A stretch of DNA of 64,000 nucleotides from Pseudarthrobacter oxydans (GTDB taxonomy: Bacteria > Actinomycetota > Actinomycetes > Actinomycetales > Micrococcaceae): assembly GCF_034258515.1 (NCBI RefSeq), contig NZ_CP139438.1, positions 124,001-188,000 on the forward strand. Reading direction: 5' to 3'. The translations under genes and the position numbers were made by a program. Under the pieces are notes generated by a model. The model saw only the letters and a list, made by a program, of their open reading frames with translations. It was not told the DNA's origin and searched no databases. Below, one piece after another: positions 34,073 through 44,748 of the stretch; position 1 is the first letter of the stretch, and every line of letters starts with the position of its first letter.

Positions 34073-35469
34073 AGTTCCTCCGGTTTTTGCAGCAGTTCGT
34101 CCAGCCGCGCCAGATAACGTGCGCCGCGCAGGCCGTCACTCACCCTGTGGTCGGCGGAGAGGGTGGCCGTCACCACGGGACGGACGCCGAGCATTCCCTC
34201 GTGCGCCCACGGTTGTTCCATCAGCCGGCCCAGGCCCACCATGGCCACCTGCGGCGGATAGATCACCCCGAACACGCTCTCCACGCCCAGGTCGCCCAGG
34301 TTGGTCACGGTGATGGTGGGATCGGCCATTTCTGCCCGCTGCAGCCTGCCTGCCCGGGCACGGGACACGAGGTCCCTCAGCTGCTCCATGAGGGTGTCCA
34401 CCGGGAGCTGGTCGGCGTCGTGGATTGCCGGGGCCACGATGCCGCCCTTCCGAAGGGCAACGGCGACGCCGAGATGCACTGCCTGGCTGGGCCGGAACTC
34501 GTTATCCACATACAGGCCGTTGACCTCGGGCACGTCCCTGGCAGCAAGGGCAGCGGCCTTCAGCAGGAGTGCAGAGGGAACCAGCCGGGAGGAAACAGGG
34601 CGCTGGAGGTTAACGGACTGCATCCAGGCCACAGCGGCACCCATGTCCAGCGTGGTGCTGAGGTAATAGTGCGGAATCGTCTTCTTGGAGCGGGACATCA
34701 GCGCCCCGACCGCCCTGCGCAGGCTTGCCTCGCGCTGCCGGTCCTCCGCGGGCCTGGCCGCAGGCTCTTCTGCTGTTGCCGGGACTTCAGGCACAGTCAG
34801 CTCCGGTGATGCCGGAGCTTCCGGCGCCGCACCCCCTGGTGGCACCGGTGCGGGGGCGGCAGCGGCCGCGTGGAGGACGTCGCCTTCCGTGACCGCACCG
34901 CCGGGCCCGGTCCCGGCCACGGCCGAAAGGTCAACTCCGCGCTCGGCCGCCAGGCGCCGGGCGAGAGGTGACGAGCGCACCCGCCCACGGTTGCCGCCGT
35001 CATCCTCCACGTGAGGCGCCGCGGACTCCGGAGCTGCCGGTGCGGGTTCCGGAGCTGCCGGCACCGGCACCAGCGCTGCAGCGCGTTCCACGTCGGAACG
35101 CGTCACCGCCCCGTGCCTGCCCGTGCCGCGGATGGAGCCCGGATCAACTCCCAGCTGGTGGGCGAGGTGCCGCACCGGGGGCGAGAGGGGCCCGTGGGTT
35201 TCCGCCGGCGGCATGGCTCCCGTCCCGTCATCGGGCGTTGCAGTGATCCGCGCGAGCGGGGTGCCGATGGGAACCGTGGTGCCGACGTCCACCAGCAGTT
35301 CGGCCACAACCCCCTCTTCGAAGGTCTCGATGTCCATGACCGTCTTTTCGGTGTCCACTACGGCCACCACGTCACCGCGGTGGACGTAGTCGCCCGGCTT
35401 GACGAGCCACTCCACCATCTTGCCGTGGTCCATATCCGCCCCCAGGGACGGCATGCGGAAATCACCCAC
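34069..35469 (-). CDS. Dihydrolipoamide acyltransferase (E2) with two subunit-binding domains
   Basis: 466 aa. Lipoyl domain at residues 1-78 with lipoyl Lys42 in [10 protein letters not shown]. Two peripheral-subunit-binding domains: [20 protein letters not shown] (about 92-125) and [20 protein letters not shown] (about 165-200). The acyltransferase domain ends with [15 protein letters not shown]; the usual His-His pair is reduced to DHR, though the catalytic His and Asp remain. GTG 35469 overlaps the E1beta stop; ATG 35454 is an alternative. It transfers acyl groups from E1 to CoA; a tandem binding domain is uncommon. Confidence 0.88.
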   Translation of the reverse strand: MGDFRMPSLGADMDHGKMVEWLVKPGDYVHRGDVVAVVDTEKTVMDIETFEEGVVAELLVDVGTTVPIGTPLARITATPDDGTGAMPPAETHGPLSPPVRHLAHQLGVDPGSIRGTGRHGAVTRSDVERAAALVPVPAAPEPAPAAPESAAPHVEDDGGNRGRVRSSPLARRLAAERGVDLSAVAGTGPGGAVTEGDVLHAAAAAPAPVPPGGAAPEAPASPELTVPEVPATAEEPAARPAEDRQREASLRRAVGALMSRSKKTIPHYYLSTTLDMGAAVAWMQSVNLQRPVSSRLVPSALLLKAAALAARDVPEVNGLYVDNEFRPSQAVHLGVAVALRKGGIVAPAIHDADQLPVDTLMEQLRDLVSRARAGRLQRAEMADPTITVTNLGDLGVESVFGVIYPPQVAMVGLGRLMEQPWAHEGMLGVRPVVTATLSADHRVSDGLRGARYLARLDELLQKPEEL

Positions 35470-36442
35470 GCCCGCCCGTCACCTCCCGCGCCGCCGCCAC
35501 GATCCGTTCAGCCGAGGGAAGCGCGGCAAGCTCCAGGTGCTTGGCGTAGGGCAGCGGGACCTCGGCGCTGCAGACCCGTCCCACCGGGGCGTCGAGGTCG
35601 TAGAAGGCCGCCTCCGTGATCCGCGCGCTGATCTCGGCCGAGATGCTGCCGCTGCGCCACCCTTCATCCACCACCACGGCCCGGTGCGTCTTGCCCACCG
35701 TGGCCAGGATTGCCGCATCATCGAGCGGGCGCAGGACGCGCAGGTCCAGTACCTCGGCACCGATGCCTTCCGCTGCCAGCCGCCCGGCGGCGTCGAGCAC
35801 TGCCGGCAGCGTGCCGCCGTAGGTGATGAGCGAGACGTCCGTCCCCGGCCGCCGGACGGCGGCGGCGGTGATGTCCACCGGCCCGGCGCCGTCATCAAGC
35901 TCGCCCGGCATGTTGTAGAGCGTCCCGTGCTCGAAAATCAGCACCGGGTCCGGGTCCTCCAGCGCGGTCCAGAGCATTCCGCGTGCATCCTCCAGGGTGG
36001 CCGGCGCGAGAATGCGCAGGCCCGGAATGTGGGCGTACCAGCCCTCCAGGCTGTGCGAGTGCTGGGCGCCCAGCTGGCGTCCCGCGCCGGTGGTCATCCT
36101 GATCACCAGCGGGACGTTGAACTGCCCGCCGGACATGTGCAGGAGCGTGGCCGCGTTGTTCACGATCTGGTCCAGGGCCAGCAGGCTGAAGTTGACGGTC
36201 ATGATCTCCACGATGGGCCGCATGCCGCCCAGCGCCGCGCCGATGCCCGCACCGACGAAGCCGGATTCGGACAGGGGAGTGTCGCGGATCCGTTGCGGCC
36301 CGAACTCCTCGAACAGTCCCAGGCTGACGGCGAAGCAGCCGCCGTACGCGCCCACGTCCTCGCCCATGAGGAACACCCGGGGGTCACGGTTCATGGCATC
36401 CCGGATCCCGGCCCTGATGGCTTCCCGGTAGGTGGTTTTCAT
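35462..36442 (-). CDS. 2-oxoacid dehydrogenase E1 beta subunit
   Basis: 326 aa transketolase-type protein. [12 protein letters not shown] holds the conserved Glu of the thiamine site; [22 protein letters not shown] and HSQ-type [17 protein letters not shown] follow. The C-terminal transketolase domain has [10 protein letters not shown]. It pairs with E1alpha to decarboxylate pyruvate, acetoin or a branched 2-oxoacid. ATGA overlap with E1alpha. Confidence 0.9.
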   Translation of the reverse strand: MKTTYREAIRAGIRDAMNRDPRVFLMGEDVGAYGGCFAVSLGLFEEFGPQRIRDTPLSESGFVGAGIGAALGGMRPIVEIMTVNFSLLALDQIVNNAATLLHMSGGQFNVPLVIRMTTGAGRQLGAQHSHSLEGWYAHIPGLRILAPATLEDARGMLWTALEDPDPVLIFEHGTLYNMPGELDDGAGPVDITAAAVRRPGTDVSLITYGGTLPAVLDAAGRLAAEGIGAEVLDLRVLRPLDDAAILATVGKTHRAVVVDEGWRSGSISAEISARITEAAFYDLDAPVGRVCSAEVPLPYAKHLELAALPSAERIVAAAREVTGGRG

Positions 36443-37437
36443 TCCGGTCCCCGCTCGCTGTAGACAAACCGGGCCAGGTCCTCCAGCGGCTCCGGAGTCC
36501 CGGCTTCGGCGAACTCGACGGCGGCCGCCACTTCCGCGTCGGCGTCACCCTGGATGCCGGCCAACTGGTCTTCGCTCAGCTGGCCCGCAGCCTCCAAGGC
36601 GTTGCGCAGGAGGGTGATGGGGTCCCGCTCGATCCAGTGCGCCACCTCTGCCTTCTCCCGGTAGCGCTCCGGATCAAACATGGAGTGGGCACGGAAGCGG
36701 TAGGTCCGCAGCTCCAGGAAGTGCGGACCCGCGCCCGACCGCACGGCATCCACGGCGCGGCGGGCGGCTTCATGGACGGCGAGGACGTCCATCCCGTCCA
36801 CTGCCCAGGCTGCGAGCTCGTAGCCGGCGGCCTTCAGCGCAATGTCCGTCTGCGACTCGGAGCGGCGCAGTGCCGTGCCCATCGCATACAGGTTGTTCTC
36901 GCAGCAGAAGAGCACGGGCAACTGCCACAATGCCGCCAGGTTCAGGCTTTCGTGGAATTCTCCCTCGGCCACGGCCCCTTCGCCGAAGAAGCAGGCCGTC
37001 ACGCGCGCGCGGCCGGCCATCTTGTCCGCCAGCGCTAGGCCGACGGCGAGGGGCAGCCCGCCCGCCACGATCGCGTTGCCGCCGTAGAAGCGCGTGGCGG
37101 CATCGAACAGGTGCATGGAGCCGCCCCGCCCGCGGCAGCAGCCCTGGACGTTGCCGTACATTTCGGCGAGGATGGCGCCGGCGGGCACGCCCCGCAGCAG
37201 TGCATGGCCGTGTTCCCGGTAGGTTGCCACCACGGCGTCTCCTGCGTCCAGGTTGTCCAGGACGCCCGCAGCCACGGCTTCCTCGCCGATGTAGACGTGC
37301 AGGAAGCCCCGGATTTTCGCCTCGGTGTAGAGTTCGACGCACTTTTCCTCCAGCCGGCGCACCCGGAGCATCTGGTGCAGGAGATGCCTCGCGGTGCCGG
37401 CCCGGTCCGCGCCGATCCTTTCCGGTGTGCCGGTCAT
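36439..37437 (-). CDS. 2-oxoacid dehydrogenase E1 alpha subunit
   Basis: 332 aa. The thiamine diphosphate motif is [42 protein letters not shown] and [10 protein letters not shown] are conserved; THR/S-type phosphorylation loop is [14 protein letters not shown]. The [20 protein letters not shown] segment resembles acetoin dehydrogenase alpha as much as pyruvate dehydrogenase. ATG 37437 overlaps the stop of the acyl-CoA synthetase. Confidence 0.9.
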   Translation of the reverse strand: MTGTPERIGADRAGTARHLLHQMLRVRRLEEKCVELYTEAKIRGFLHVYIGEEAVAAGVLDNLDAGDAVVATYREHGHALLRGVPAGAILAEMYGNVQGCCRGRGGSMHLFDAATRFYGGNAIVAGGLPLAVGLALADKMAGRARVTACFFGEGAVAEGEFHESLNLAALWQLPVLFCCENNLYAMGTALRRSESQTDIALKAAGYELAAWAVDGMDVLAVHEAARRAVDAVRSGAGPHFLELRTYRFRAHSMFDPERYREKAEVAHWIERDPITLLRNALEAAGQLSEDQLAGIQGDADAEVAAAVEFAEAGTPEPLEDLARFVYSERGPE

Positions 37438-39245
37438 CGTGCCTCCGTGGTGGTTTCGACGGTGGATGTGTCCCCCTCGGGGAGCCCCAGTTCGCGGGCC
37501 TTCAGGAGCCTCCGCAGGATCTTTCCGCTGCGGGTTTTCGGCAGCGCCGCGGTGAAGTCCACCATGCGCGGCGCAACTGCGGCGCCGAGCCGCTTGCGCG
37601 CGAAACCGATGATGTCCAGGCGCAGCTCTTCGGAGGGCTCCCATCCGGTCCTGAGCTCGACAAACGCCTTGACCACCTCGCCGGCCACCGGGTCCGGGAC
37701 GCCGATGACGCCCGCCTGGGCCACGGCCGGGTGCTCCATCAGCGAGCTCTCCACCTCGAAGGGGCCGATGAGGTGGCCGGAGGACTTGATGACGTCGTCG
37801 CCGCGGCCCACGAACCAGTAGTACCCGTCCGCATCGCGTTTTGCGACGTCCCCGGTGAGGTACCAGCCTCCGGCGAAGCACCTGCGGTAGCGTTCCTCCT
37901 CGTTGAGGTAGCCCCTGAACATTGATGGCCAGCCGGCGCGCAGCGCCAGTTCCCCCATGGTGTCCGGTTCCGTGACCAGCACGGGGTCGCCGTCACGGAC
38001 CACCGGCTTGCCGTCCCCGTCCCGCGCGACGAGCGCCGCCTCCACTCCCGGCAGCGGCCGGCCCATGGAACCGGGCCGGATTTCCGTGGCCGCGAAGTTG
38101 GCGATCATGATTCCGCCGGTCTCCGTCTGCCACCAGTTGTCGTGGACGGGCAGGCCGAACGCTTCCTGGCCCCAGACCACCACTTCCGGGTTGAGCGGCT
38201 CGCCCACGCTGGCCACGAACCGCAGCGCCGAAAGATCGTGCCCGGCGGCCCTCTCCGCCCCGGCTTTCATCAGCATGCGCAGGGCGGTCGGCGCGGTGTA
38301 CCAGACAGTAACGCGCTGCTCAGCGAGGATCCGGTACCACCGGTCCGCGTCCATCTCCTCCTCGTCCACCACTGTGGTGACGCCGTGCACCAGCGGGGCG
38401 ATGACACCGTAGGAGGTGCCCGTGACCCATCCGGGGTCCGCTGTGCACCAGTAGGTGTCGCCGGGGTGCAGGTCCAGCGCGAACCGGCCCGTCGCATAGT
38501 GGGCGGTGACGGCCTCGTGGACATGGATGGCGCCTTTCGGGGTGCCCGTGGTGCCGCTGGTGAAGTGCAGCAGCGCCATGTCCTCGCCGGCGGTGGGCGC
38601 CATGATGCTGTCCGCCGGGGCGGCCGCCAGGAGCCCCGTGAGGTCGAGGGTCCCCGGTTCCGGAGCGCCGTCCGCGTCAATGAGGAAGACGTGCTTGAGA
38701 TCCGGGAGGCTATCCCGGATCTGGGCCACTTTCTTGCGGTAGAGGGCCCTGGTGGTGACCAGCGCCCGCCCCTGCCCCAGGTGCAGGCGCTGCCTCACGG
38801 GCTCCGGCCCGAAGGCGGAAAACAACGGGCAGAAGACGCTTCCGTTCTTGAGGGCGCCCAGCACCGCAACGTAGAGCTCGGGGCTGCGGCCGGTGAGCGA
38901 GAAGATCCGCTCCCCGCGGCCGATGCCCAGCTGCCGCAGCACGGCGGCAAAACGGTTGGTCTGGCCGGCAAGCTCCAGATAGGTCAGGGAATGAGCGGAT
39001 CCGTCGGCGCGCACGAACCGCAAGGCCTCGTGGTGGGCCCGCGGCCCGGCGGCATGGCGGTCCACTGCTTCATGGGCTATGTTCAGGCCGCCGCCCCGGA
39101 GTCCGGAAAGAGCCCGGCGGGCATCGTCCCAGGAGAACTGGCGGCATGCGGTTTCATAGTCCTGCAGGTTGGGCCGGACAGGGAAGCCTTGAACGTCCTT
39201 GGGGATTCGCTGCCAGCGCATGGGCCGTTCGGTTCCTGCCGTCAT
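37434..39245 (-). CDS. Acetyl/acyl-CoA synthetase (AMP-forming)
   Basis: 603 aa ANL-family ligase: acid plus ATP and CoA to acyl-Co[18 protein letters not shown] is the P-loop, WWQTETGG the A5 motif, [20 protein letters not shown] the hinge and [11 protein letters not shown] near the end carries the catalytic Lys. Closest in feel to Bacillus AcsA-type acetyl-CoA synthetase. ATG 39245 follows GGATAGGAAC; MRWQRIP at 39221 is an alternative. First gene of a five-gene operon with E1alpha, E1beta, E2 and ACP. Confidence 0.9.
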   Translation of the reverse strand: MTAGTERPMRWQRIPKDVQGFPVRPNLQDYETACRQFSWDDARRALSGLRGGGLNIAHEAVDRHAAGPRAHHEALRFVRADGSAHSLTYLELAGQTNRFAAVLRQLGIGRGERIFSLTGRSPELYVAVLGALKNGSVFCPLFSAFGPEPVRQRLHLGQGRALVTTRALYRKKVAQIRDSLPDLKHVFLIDADGAPEPGTLDLTGLLAAAPADSIMAPTAGEDMALLHFTSGTTGTPKGAIHVHEAVTAHYATGRFALDLHPGDTYWCTADPGWVTGTSYGVIAPLVHGVTTVVDEEEMDADRWYRILAEQRVTVWYTAPTALRMLMKAGAERAAGHDLSALRFVASVGEPLNPEVVVWGQEAFGLPVHDNWWQTETGGIMIANFAATEIRPGSMGRPLPGVEAALVARDGDGKPVVRDGDPVLVTEPDTMGELALRAGWPSMFRGYLNEEERYRRCFAGGWYLTGDVAKRDADGYYWFVGRGDDVIKSSGHLIGPFEVESSLMEHPAVAQAGVIGVPDPVAGEVVKAFVELRTGWEPSEELRLDIIGFARKRLGAAVAPRMVDFTAALPKTRSGKILRRLLKARELGLPEGDTSTVETTTEAR

Positions 39246-39437
39246 GTTCCTATCCGACGCCCCGCAGCCCATGCGGGCAAGGGTAGAAAGTCCCCCGGGA
39301 AAGAGGGCCGGCACCCGGGCCGGCGCCGCCCGGCCGGGCCTTTCGGCACTGTCAGCTGCGCTCCGGGCAGGTGTCTACTGGAAGCGCACCGGGACCCGGC
39401 AACTGTCCTTCCCCGCCCGTGATTGGAGGCATCTGCC

Positions 39438-39770
39438 ATGACTGAAGTAGTCCGCTATGAAGTGGGGTCCGGGACAATCCTGGTCGAGGTGGATGACAAC
39501 AGCTACGGCGTGGACCATCCCGGCCGGAATGAGCAGGGGATCCTGGACGCCGGCCGCCGGCTGGAGGACGCGCTCGCTGCCGTCCGCCCCGCTGCCGCCG
39601 CTGCCGTGGACGCCATGCGGGAAATCGGGCCTGAACACATCGAAGTGGAGTTCGGCGTGAAACTGGCAGGGACGGCAGGGGCGGTCATTGCCCGGAACAC
39701 CGCAGACGGCCACTTTGTCCTGAGGCTGTCATGGTCGGCCGCAGCGGAGGGCCCGTTTGAGGAAGAGTAG
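39438..39770 (+). CDS. Trypsin-co-occurring domain 1 (CU044_2847) family protein
   Basis: 110 aa. VRYEVGSGTILVEVDD opens the domain, followed by a helix (LEDALAAVRPAAAAAVDAM) and IEVEFGVKLAGTAGAVIARNTADGHFVLRLSW, the pattern I recall for Trypco1. Such domains accompany trypsin-like proteases or NTPases in predicted conflict systems; here no protease is adjacent. ATG 39438 follows TTGGAGG. Confidence 0.8.
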   Translation: MTEVVRYEVGSGTILVEVDDNSYGVDHPGRNEQGILDAGRRLEDALAAVRPAAAAAVDAMREIGPEHIEVEFGVKLAGTAGAVIARNTADGHFVLRLSWSAAAEGPFEEE

Positions 39771-39833
39771 CGGGCCTGCGGGGGAGGGTTTTCCCGGAAC
39801 AGATAACTGGGCTCCATGCGAAGGGGTGGCCTG

Positions 39834-41149
39834 ATGTATGAATTCCTGGACAGGGTTGACGCCGGCCGGAAACTGGGGCTCATGTTGGAACGGTTCCGGG
39901 CGGAAGATGTGCTGGTCCTGGGGCTGCCCCGCGGAGGGGTTCCGGTGGCGGCCGAAGTTGCGAAGGCCCTGAATGCGCCGCTGGACGTCATCGTGGTGCG
40001 GAAACTCGGCCTTCCGTTCCAGCCTGAAGTAGCCATGGGAGCCATAGGCGAAGGCGGCGCGCGGGTCCTCAACCAGCGCGTCATCTCGCTCGCCGGAGTC
40101 ACGGAGGATGACCTTGAGGCCGTCGAGCGGCGCGAGCGCGTGAGGCTGGAGTCCAGGCTGGAACGCTACCGCCAGGGGAGGCCGCGGAAGGACCTTGCCG
40201 GGCGCACTGCCATCGTTGTGGACGACGGCATCGCAACGGGGTCGACGGCGCGTGTTGCCTGCCAGGTTGCACGCCACCTGGGCGCCGCAAAGGTGATCCT
40301 GGCAGTTCCTGTGGCCCCGGCGGACGCGATGGGAACACTGTCCGAGCCGGACCAGGTCTATTCCCTGATCAGCGCCCGGAACTTCCAGGCCGTGGGGTAC
40401 TACTACCGCGACTTCTCGCCCACCACCGACGAAGAGGTGGTGCAGCTGCTCGATGCCGCCGCGCTGCGGGAACGCCTCGCCGGGGCTGGGGCTGCGGGCA
40501 CCGACCATGATGTGGAGATCGCGGTGGACGGGGTGGCGCTCCACGGCGATCTGCACCTTCCGGAACCCTGCAATGCAGTGGTGGTGTTCGCCCACGGCAG
40601 CGGGAGCAGCAGGCACAGCCCCCGCAACCGCTACGTTGCCTCAGTCCTGCAGGGGGCGGGCCTGGGCACACTGCTGCTGGACCTGCTCACCCCGGCCGAG
40701 GAGATGGACCGCGGGAATGTCTTCGACATCGCCCTGCTGGCGGAGCGGCTGGCCGCGGCAACCCGCTGGCTGAACGGCAGGAGTGACAACACGGGATGCA
40801 AGGTGGGCTACTTCGGCGCCAGCACCGGCGCGGGTGCCGCCCTGTGGGCGGCAGCCGACCCTGACACGGAAGTGGACGCCGTCGTTTCCCGCGGCGGCCG
40901 CCCGGACCTCGCCGGGCCGCGGCTGGCGGCGGTGCGCGCACCCACCCTGCTGGTGGTAGGGGCGCCGACACCCAGGTCCTGGCCCTGAACCGCCAGGCAA
41001 TGGACCGGATGCGGGCGCCGGTCCGGCTGGAAGTGGTCCCGGGGGCAACCCACCTGTTCGAAGAACCCGGAACGCTCACCCAGGCCGCAACCCTCGCCAG
41101 GGAATGGTTTGCGCGCTACCTGCTGCCGGGGAGCCAGGCCGGCAACTAG
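39834..41149 (+). pseudogene. Phosphoribosyltransferase-dienelactone hydrolase fusion, frameshifted
   Basis: Residues about 1-210 are a type I phosphoribosyltransferase (LGLPRGGVPVAAEVAKAL, AIVVDDGIATGSTARVA with the PRPP loop). From about 225 an alpha/beta hydrolase follows (VVVFAHGSGSSRHSPRN, GYFGASTGAGAALWAA). The reading frame stops at 40986-40988. At 40959-40962 a run of four G appears one base short: adding one restores ADTQVLALNRQAMDRMRAP, then VPGATHLFEEPG with the catalytic His, to a TAG at 41147. So the gene is broken by a one-base deletion, or the read has an error. The same fusion occurs in the DosR regulon of mycobacteria (Rv0571c). Its end overlaps the next gene by 4 bp. Confidence 0.85.
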
Positions 41150-42429
41150 GCGCCGGCAGGCACCGCGGCAGGGGATTTCCGCCCCAGCTCGGCAGTCCGC
41201 TTCACCGACCACCACAGCAGCACCACCAGGAGCACATTGCGCGTGGTGAGGATGGCCGCCATCACCGGGTGGGCGTGGATCAGCGGGGTGTAGAACAGGG
41301 GATAGATCACGAACGTGGTCATGGCGATGCCCATGAGCAGAGCTGCCGGGACCTTCCACCTGTTCCAGTCGTGGGTAAGCCCGGCGATGATCACCGGCGC
41401 CAGCCAGATGATGAACTGCGGCGAACCCACCTTGTTGAACACGATGAACGCCGTGACCATCATGAGGGAACCCTCAAGGAACAGCTCCTCCCGTTCGGCG
41501 CCGCGGTTCAGGGCCCGCACCAGCAGGACGGCGGCCACCACCGCGGCCAGGATCAGCAGCGGCTGCATCAGGAAAGCCGCAGTCCCCGCGCCCGGGCCGT
41601 AGACCTCGGTGGAGTTGATGGCGGTGTTGTCCGCCATCCTGGAACCGGCGATGTTGAAGACGCTCAGCCACACCCACGGGGTGGAGAAGGTGGCTTCAAG
41701 CTGCATGCCGCGCTCGCCCTGGTTCAGGAGGAAGTCCATGATGTGCCGGAGGCCGCCGGACATCCACGTTCCCAGCGCAACGACGGCGGTCACGGCGACG
41801 CCTGAGAGGACCACCTGGACCCGCTTCCGGCTGGCTATCACGATGGGTACCAGCACAGCCGCGGGCCATACCTTGATCCAGGTGGCGACGCTGAGCAGGA
41901 TGCCGGCCACCACCGGACGCTGCGCCGCGTACAGCAGCGCGATCAGCACGATCGGCGCGGTGATGCCTTCCACCCGCGCGAAGCTGAGGTAGCCCATGAA
42001 GACGGTGAAGAACAGCCACCACCAGGCGGGCGCAATGCCGCCCGCCTTCCGCGGTCCGCGGGTGAGGAAGGCAAGCCCGACGGCGTTGAGGGCTGTGATG
42101 ATCAGGAACCAGACGAGGAGGTACAGGTCCGGTCCCGCGATGTTGGCGAGGAAGATGGGGAGCTGCGCCAGTACCGGGTAGACCCAGGGGCTGATCTTCC
42201 CGTCCAGGTCCTGCGGGTTGTAGCCGTCCACGGCCCACTGGCGGTACTGCTCGGTGTCGCTGAACGTATCGCCGTGCAGGAAGAAGGACGCCATCCAGCC
42301 CAGGAAATAGAGATGGACGACGGCGAAGCCCCACCACACGGAGGACGGGCGGGCGAACCAGTCCACCACCTTGGCGGGGAGGACTTTGGTGCGGACGGTC
42401 ACCAGCCGGTCAAAGAACTTCGCGGAAAT
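41146..42429 (-). CDS. GT87-type membrane mannosyltransferase, paralog 1
   Basis: About 427 aa, ten or so membrane helices; GT-C enzyme of the DUF2029/GT87 family that uses polyprenol-phosphate mannose. HGDTFSDTEQYRQWA is the first-loop acidic region, and ATWIKVWPAAVLVP, LEATFSTPWVWLS and FNKVGSPQFIIWL are shared with the gene upstream. The first ATG/GTG is GTG 42402, but homology to the paralog (AKFFDRL...VLPA against AFFGRL...VILPA) begins before it. An ATT at 42429 has AAGGAG seven bases upstream, so I place the start there. Confidence 0.8.
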   Translation of the reverse strand: MSAKFFDRLVTVRTKVLPAKVVDWFARPSSVWWGFAVVHLYFLGWMASFFLHGDTFSDTEQYRQWAVDGYNPQDLDGKISPWVYPVLAQLPIFLANIAGPDLYLLVWFLIITALNAVGLAFLTRGPRKAGGIAPAWWWLFFTVFMGYLSFARVEGITAPIVLIALLYAAQRPVVAGILLSVATWIKVWPAAVLVPIVIASRKRVQVVLSGVAVTAVVALGTWMSGGLRHIMDFLLNQGERGMQLEATFSTPWVWLSVFNIAGSRMADNTAINSTEVYGPGAGTAAFLMQPLLILAAVVAAVLLVRALNRGAEREELFLEGSLMMVTAFIVFNKVGSPQFIIWLAPVIIAGLTHDWNRWKVPAALLMGIAMTTFVIYPLFYTPLIHAHPVMAAILTTRNVLLVVLLWWSVKRTAELGRKSPAAVPAGA

Positions 42430-42430
42430 G

Positions 42431-43822
42431 TCAGGACTCCTTCAGCGCGGGAGCCGCTGCGGGCGTCTTCTTACCCAGCAGGTAGAGGCGGCGGACGCTC
42501 CACAGGAACAGGACCACCAGGAGGACGTTGCGGATGGTCAGCACCAGCGCCATCCAGGGGTTGTTGTGGCTCAGGGCGTCGTAGAAGAGCGGGTAGATGA
42601 AGTACGTGGCCACGGCGATAACGATCAGCATGGTGGCAGGGACGCGCCATTCCCGCCAGCTGTGGGCCAAACCGACGGCGACAGCGGGGGCGAGCCACAC
42701 CATGAACTGCGGGGAGCCTACCTTGTTGAAGACAACGAACGCGGTGGCCAGCGTAAGGGCGCCGGCCAGGAGCAGTTCAGTGCGGTCCACGCCGCCGCTG
42801 ACTTTTCCGTTATGGAGCGCCCAGAACGTCAGGGCCGCCACCAGCAGTGCCGCCAGGACCAGGAGGGGCTGCATCAGCACTGACATCAGCGCCGTGCCGG
42901 GGCCGTCCACCTGCATGGAGTTGATGTCCGTGTTCATGTACATCCGGGAACCGCCCACGTTCAGGACGGACAGCCAGAGCCAGGGCGTGGTGAAGGTGGC
43001 CTCCAGCTGCATGCCGCGGTCACCCTGCTGGGTGAGGAAGTTCAAAAGCTTGGGGACGCTGCCCACCGCAGCGGCCAGCGCGACGACCCCCGCCGTCGTC
43101 GTTATGCCTGCCAGGACCACCAGGATCCGGTTCCGGACGACCGCGAACAGGGCCAGCATGACCGCTGCCGGCCACACCTTGACCCAGGTGCCGATGGCCA
43201 GCAGGACGGAGGCGATGAACGGCCGGCCCACGCCGTATGCGAGGGCGACCAGGACCAGCGGGGCGGTGAGCCCGTCCACGCGGGCGAAGCCGAGCCAGCC
43301 CATCAGCAACGTGAAGACCAGCCACCACCAGGCGGCGGGGATCGCGTTGCGGTCGCGGCCGCGGTTGGTGAGCTTCAGCAGGGCCCAGCCGTTGAGCAGC
43401 GTGGTCATCAGCACCCACAGGAAAAAGAACGGTCCGGGGCCGGCGACGCCCGCGACGGCCATGGGGATCAGCGCCAGGATGGGGTAGACCCAGGGGCTGG
43501 GGCCGCCGGTCAGGTTGGCGTCGTTGAAGCCTGCCATGGCCCAGTCGCGGTAGATGAAGGTGTCGCTGAAGGCTTCGCCGCGCAGGGACACCGAGGCGGC
43601 GAAGACCAGGAAGACCATGTGCACAACGATGAATCCGCCCAGCAGTCCGCGCCCGGTGTTCAGCCGCGCCCGGGCGGGTGCGGGAAGGATGACATTGCGG
43701 ATCCGGGTGAGTCTGCCGAAGAAAGCGTCCGTGGAAATGGCGGGATCCTTGTCAGTTTGTGGCACGCGTATGGTGCTGCGCTGGTTGCTTGGTTCTGCCG
43801 CCTGGCGGTTGTTCAGGGGCAT
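42431..43822 (-). CDS. GT87-type membrane mannosyltransferase, paralog 2
   Basis: 463 aa. After a polar N-terminal tail of about 55 residues come ten or more helices. RGEAFSDTFIYRDWAMAGFN is the outer-loop acidic motif; GTWVKVWPAAVMLA, LEATFTTPWLWLS and FNKVGSPQFMVWL align with paralog 1, indicating local duplication. The two are separated by one base and surely co-transcribed. Likely role: adding mannose to lipomannan or glycolipids outside the membrane. I chose ATG 43822, after GGACGG; the frame upstream lacks family features. Confidence 0.85.
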   Translation of the reverse strand: MPLNNRQAAEPSNQRSTIRVPQTDKDPAISTDAFFGRLTRIRNVILPAPARARLNTGRGLLGGFIVVHMVFLVFAASVSLRGEAFSDTFIYRDWAMAGFNDANLTGGPSPWVYPILALIPMAVAGVAGPGPFFFLWVLMTTLLNGWALLKLTNRGRDRNAIPAAWWWLVFTLLMGWLGFARVDGLTAPLVLVALAYGVGRPFIASVLLAIGTWVKVWPAAVMLALFAVVRNRILVVLAGITTTAGVVALAAAVGSVPKLLNFLTQQGDRGMQLEATFTTPWLWLSVLNVGGSRMYMNTDINSMQVDGPGTALMSVLMQPLLVLAALLVAALTFWALHNGKVSGGVDRTELLLAGALTLATAFVVFNKVGSPQFMVWLAPAVAVGLAHSWREWRVPATMLIVIAVATYFIYPLFYDALSHNNPWMALVLTIRNVLLVVLFLWSVRRLYLLGKKTPAAAPALKES

Positions 43823-44069
43823 GGGAACCGTCCGAAAACAGCGCCCACTCCTGTCCAACTCTAATTCAACCGCTTGGAGCCCGATGACTGTTGCAAGTCC
43901 ACGGAAAGCCATATCCCTCTCTGACCTGCGGCTTTTATCTAAAGTTGCTGGCAGTTTAACGTTCGGGAAACATTGGGCGGGGCACACCGATGCCCGCTTC
44001 GTCTGCAGCCTTGGGGAGCGCAGGTGCCTGTTCACCCCCCCCGTCCCTCGACCTACAAAGGCTAGACCC

Positions 44070-44273
44070 ATGAACTTCCCCCTCACCCTGACCGTCGCCG
44101 ACCGCCACAGCATGGACGCTGAGCTCGACGCCGCCGTGACGGCCGCCAAGGCCCAGGCACTCGCCGGCAAGCGCCACGGCATCCTGGTCACACGCCTCGG
44201 CGTCGACAAGTTCACTGTTGCCCTCAGCGAGGCAGTCCCCTTCGGCCTCACCCGCGAACACCAGGCCTGGTAG
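44070..44273 (+). CDS. Small conserved hypothetical protein
   Basis: 67 aa. MNFPLTLTVADRHSMDAELD, then KRHGILVTRLGVDKFTVALS and a C-terminal FGLTREHQAW. From memory near-identical small proteins occur in other Arthrobacter relatives; no function known. An AAAGG lies eight bases before the ATG. A 247-bp gap separates it from the divergent GT87 gene and holds an eight-C run at 44035. Confidence 0.65.
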   Translation: MNFPLTLTVADRHSMDAELDAAVTAAKAQALAGKRHGILVTRLGVDKFTVALSEAVPFGLTREHQAW

Positions 44274-44457
44274 CCGGGCGGCCGGTCCGCGTTACCGGCG
44301 CTGCGGAGCCGTTTCCGGGCCCATTCTGCTCTCTTCGGTTCCTGATGCGCGGCTGTGCATCAGAAGGTTAGCCAACCGTGACCTTCCAATCGTTCCGTCC
44401 CGGCGCATCGCCCGTTACTGTCGACAGCACCATCCGGGACAACGGAGAAGAGGCACG

Positions 44458-44748
44458 ATGAGCATCGACATCGAGATTGGTACAAGCCTCAGCAATGAGG
44501 ACGCAGCGCACTTTGCGGCCAAGACGGAAGCAATCACCTCAGCGATGCAGAGGGTGCGGGAATTGCATGCGGCTTACAGCTGGGTGTGGACGGACGAGAT
44601 CCGCTGCCGGGGCTGCAACGCCAGCCTGGACATACCGCTGCTGGCCAGCACGAACGTGAGCGCCGACAAGGCCTTCCAGGCACACCAGTCCGCCCAGCTG
44701 GATGCCCTCTTGGCTGCTGGCGGACATCAGCGCGGGGAATCCGGCTAG
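44458..44748 (+). CDS. Hypothetical protein with a single CxxC knuckle
   Basis: 96 aa. A helical N-terminal half (HFAAKTEAITSAMQRVRELH) is followed by WTDEIRCRGCNASLDIPLL and KAFQAHQSAQLDALLA. RCRGC with downstream His residues suggests half a zinc ribbon or C2HH site. ATG 44458 follows GGAGAAGAGG. The stop overlaps that of the convergent gene. Family not recognised. Confidence 0.65.
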   Translation: MSIDIEIGTSLSNEDAAHFAAKTEAITSAMQRVRELHAAYSWVWTDEIRCRGCNASLDIPLLASTNVSADKAFQAHQSAQLDALLAAGGHQRGESG

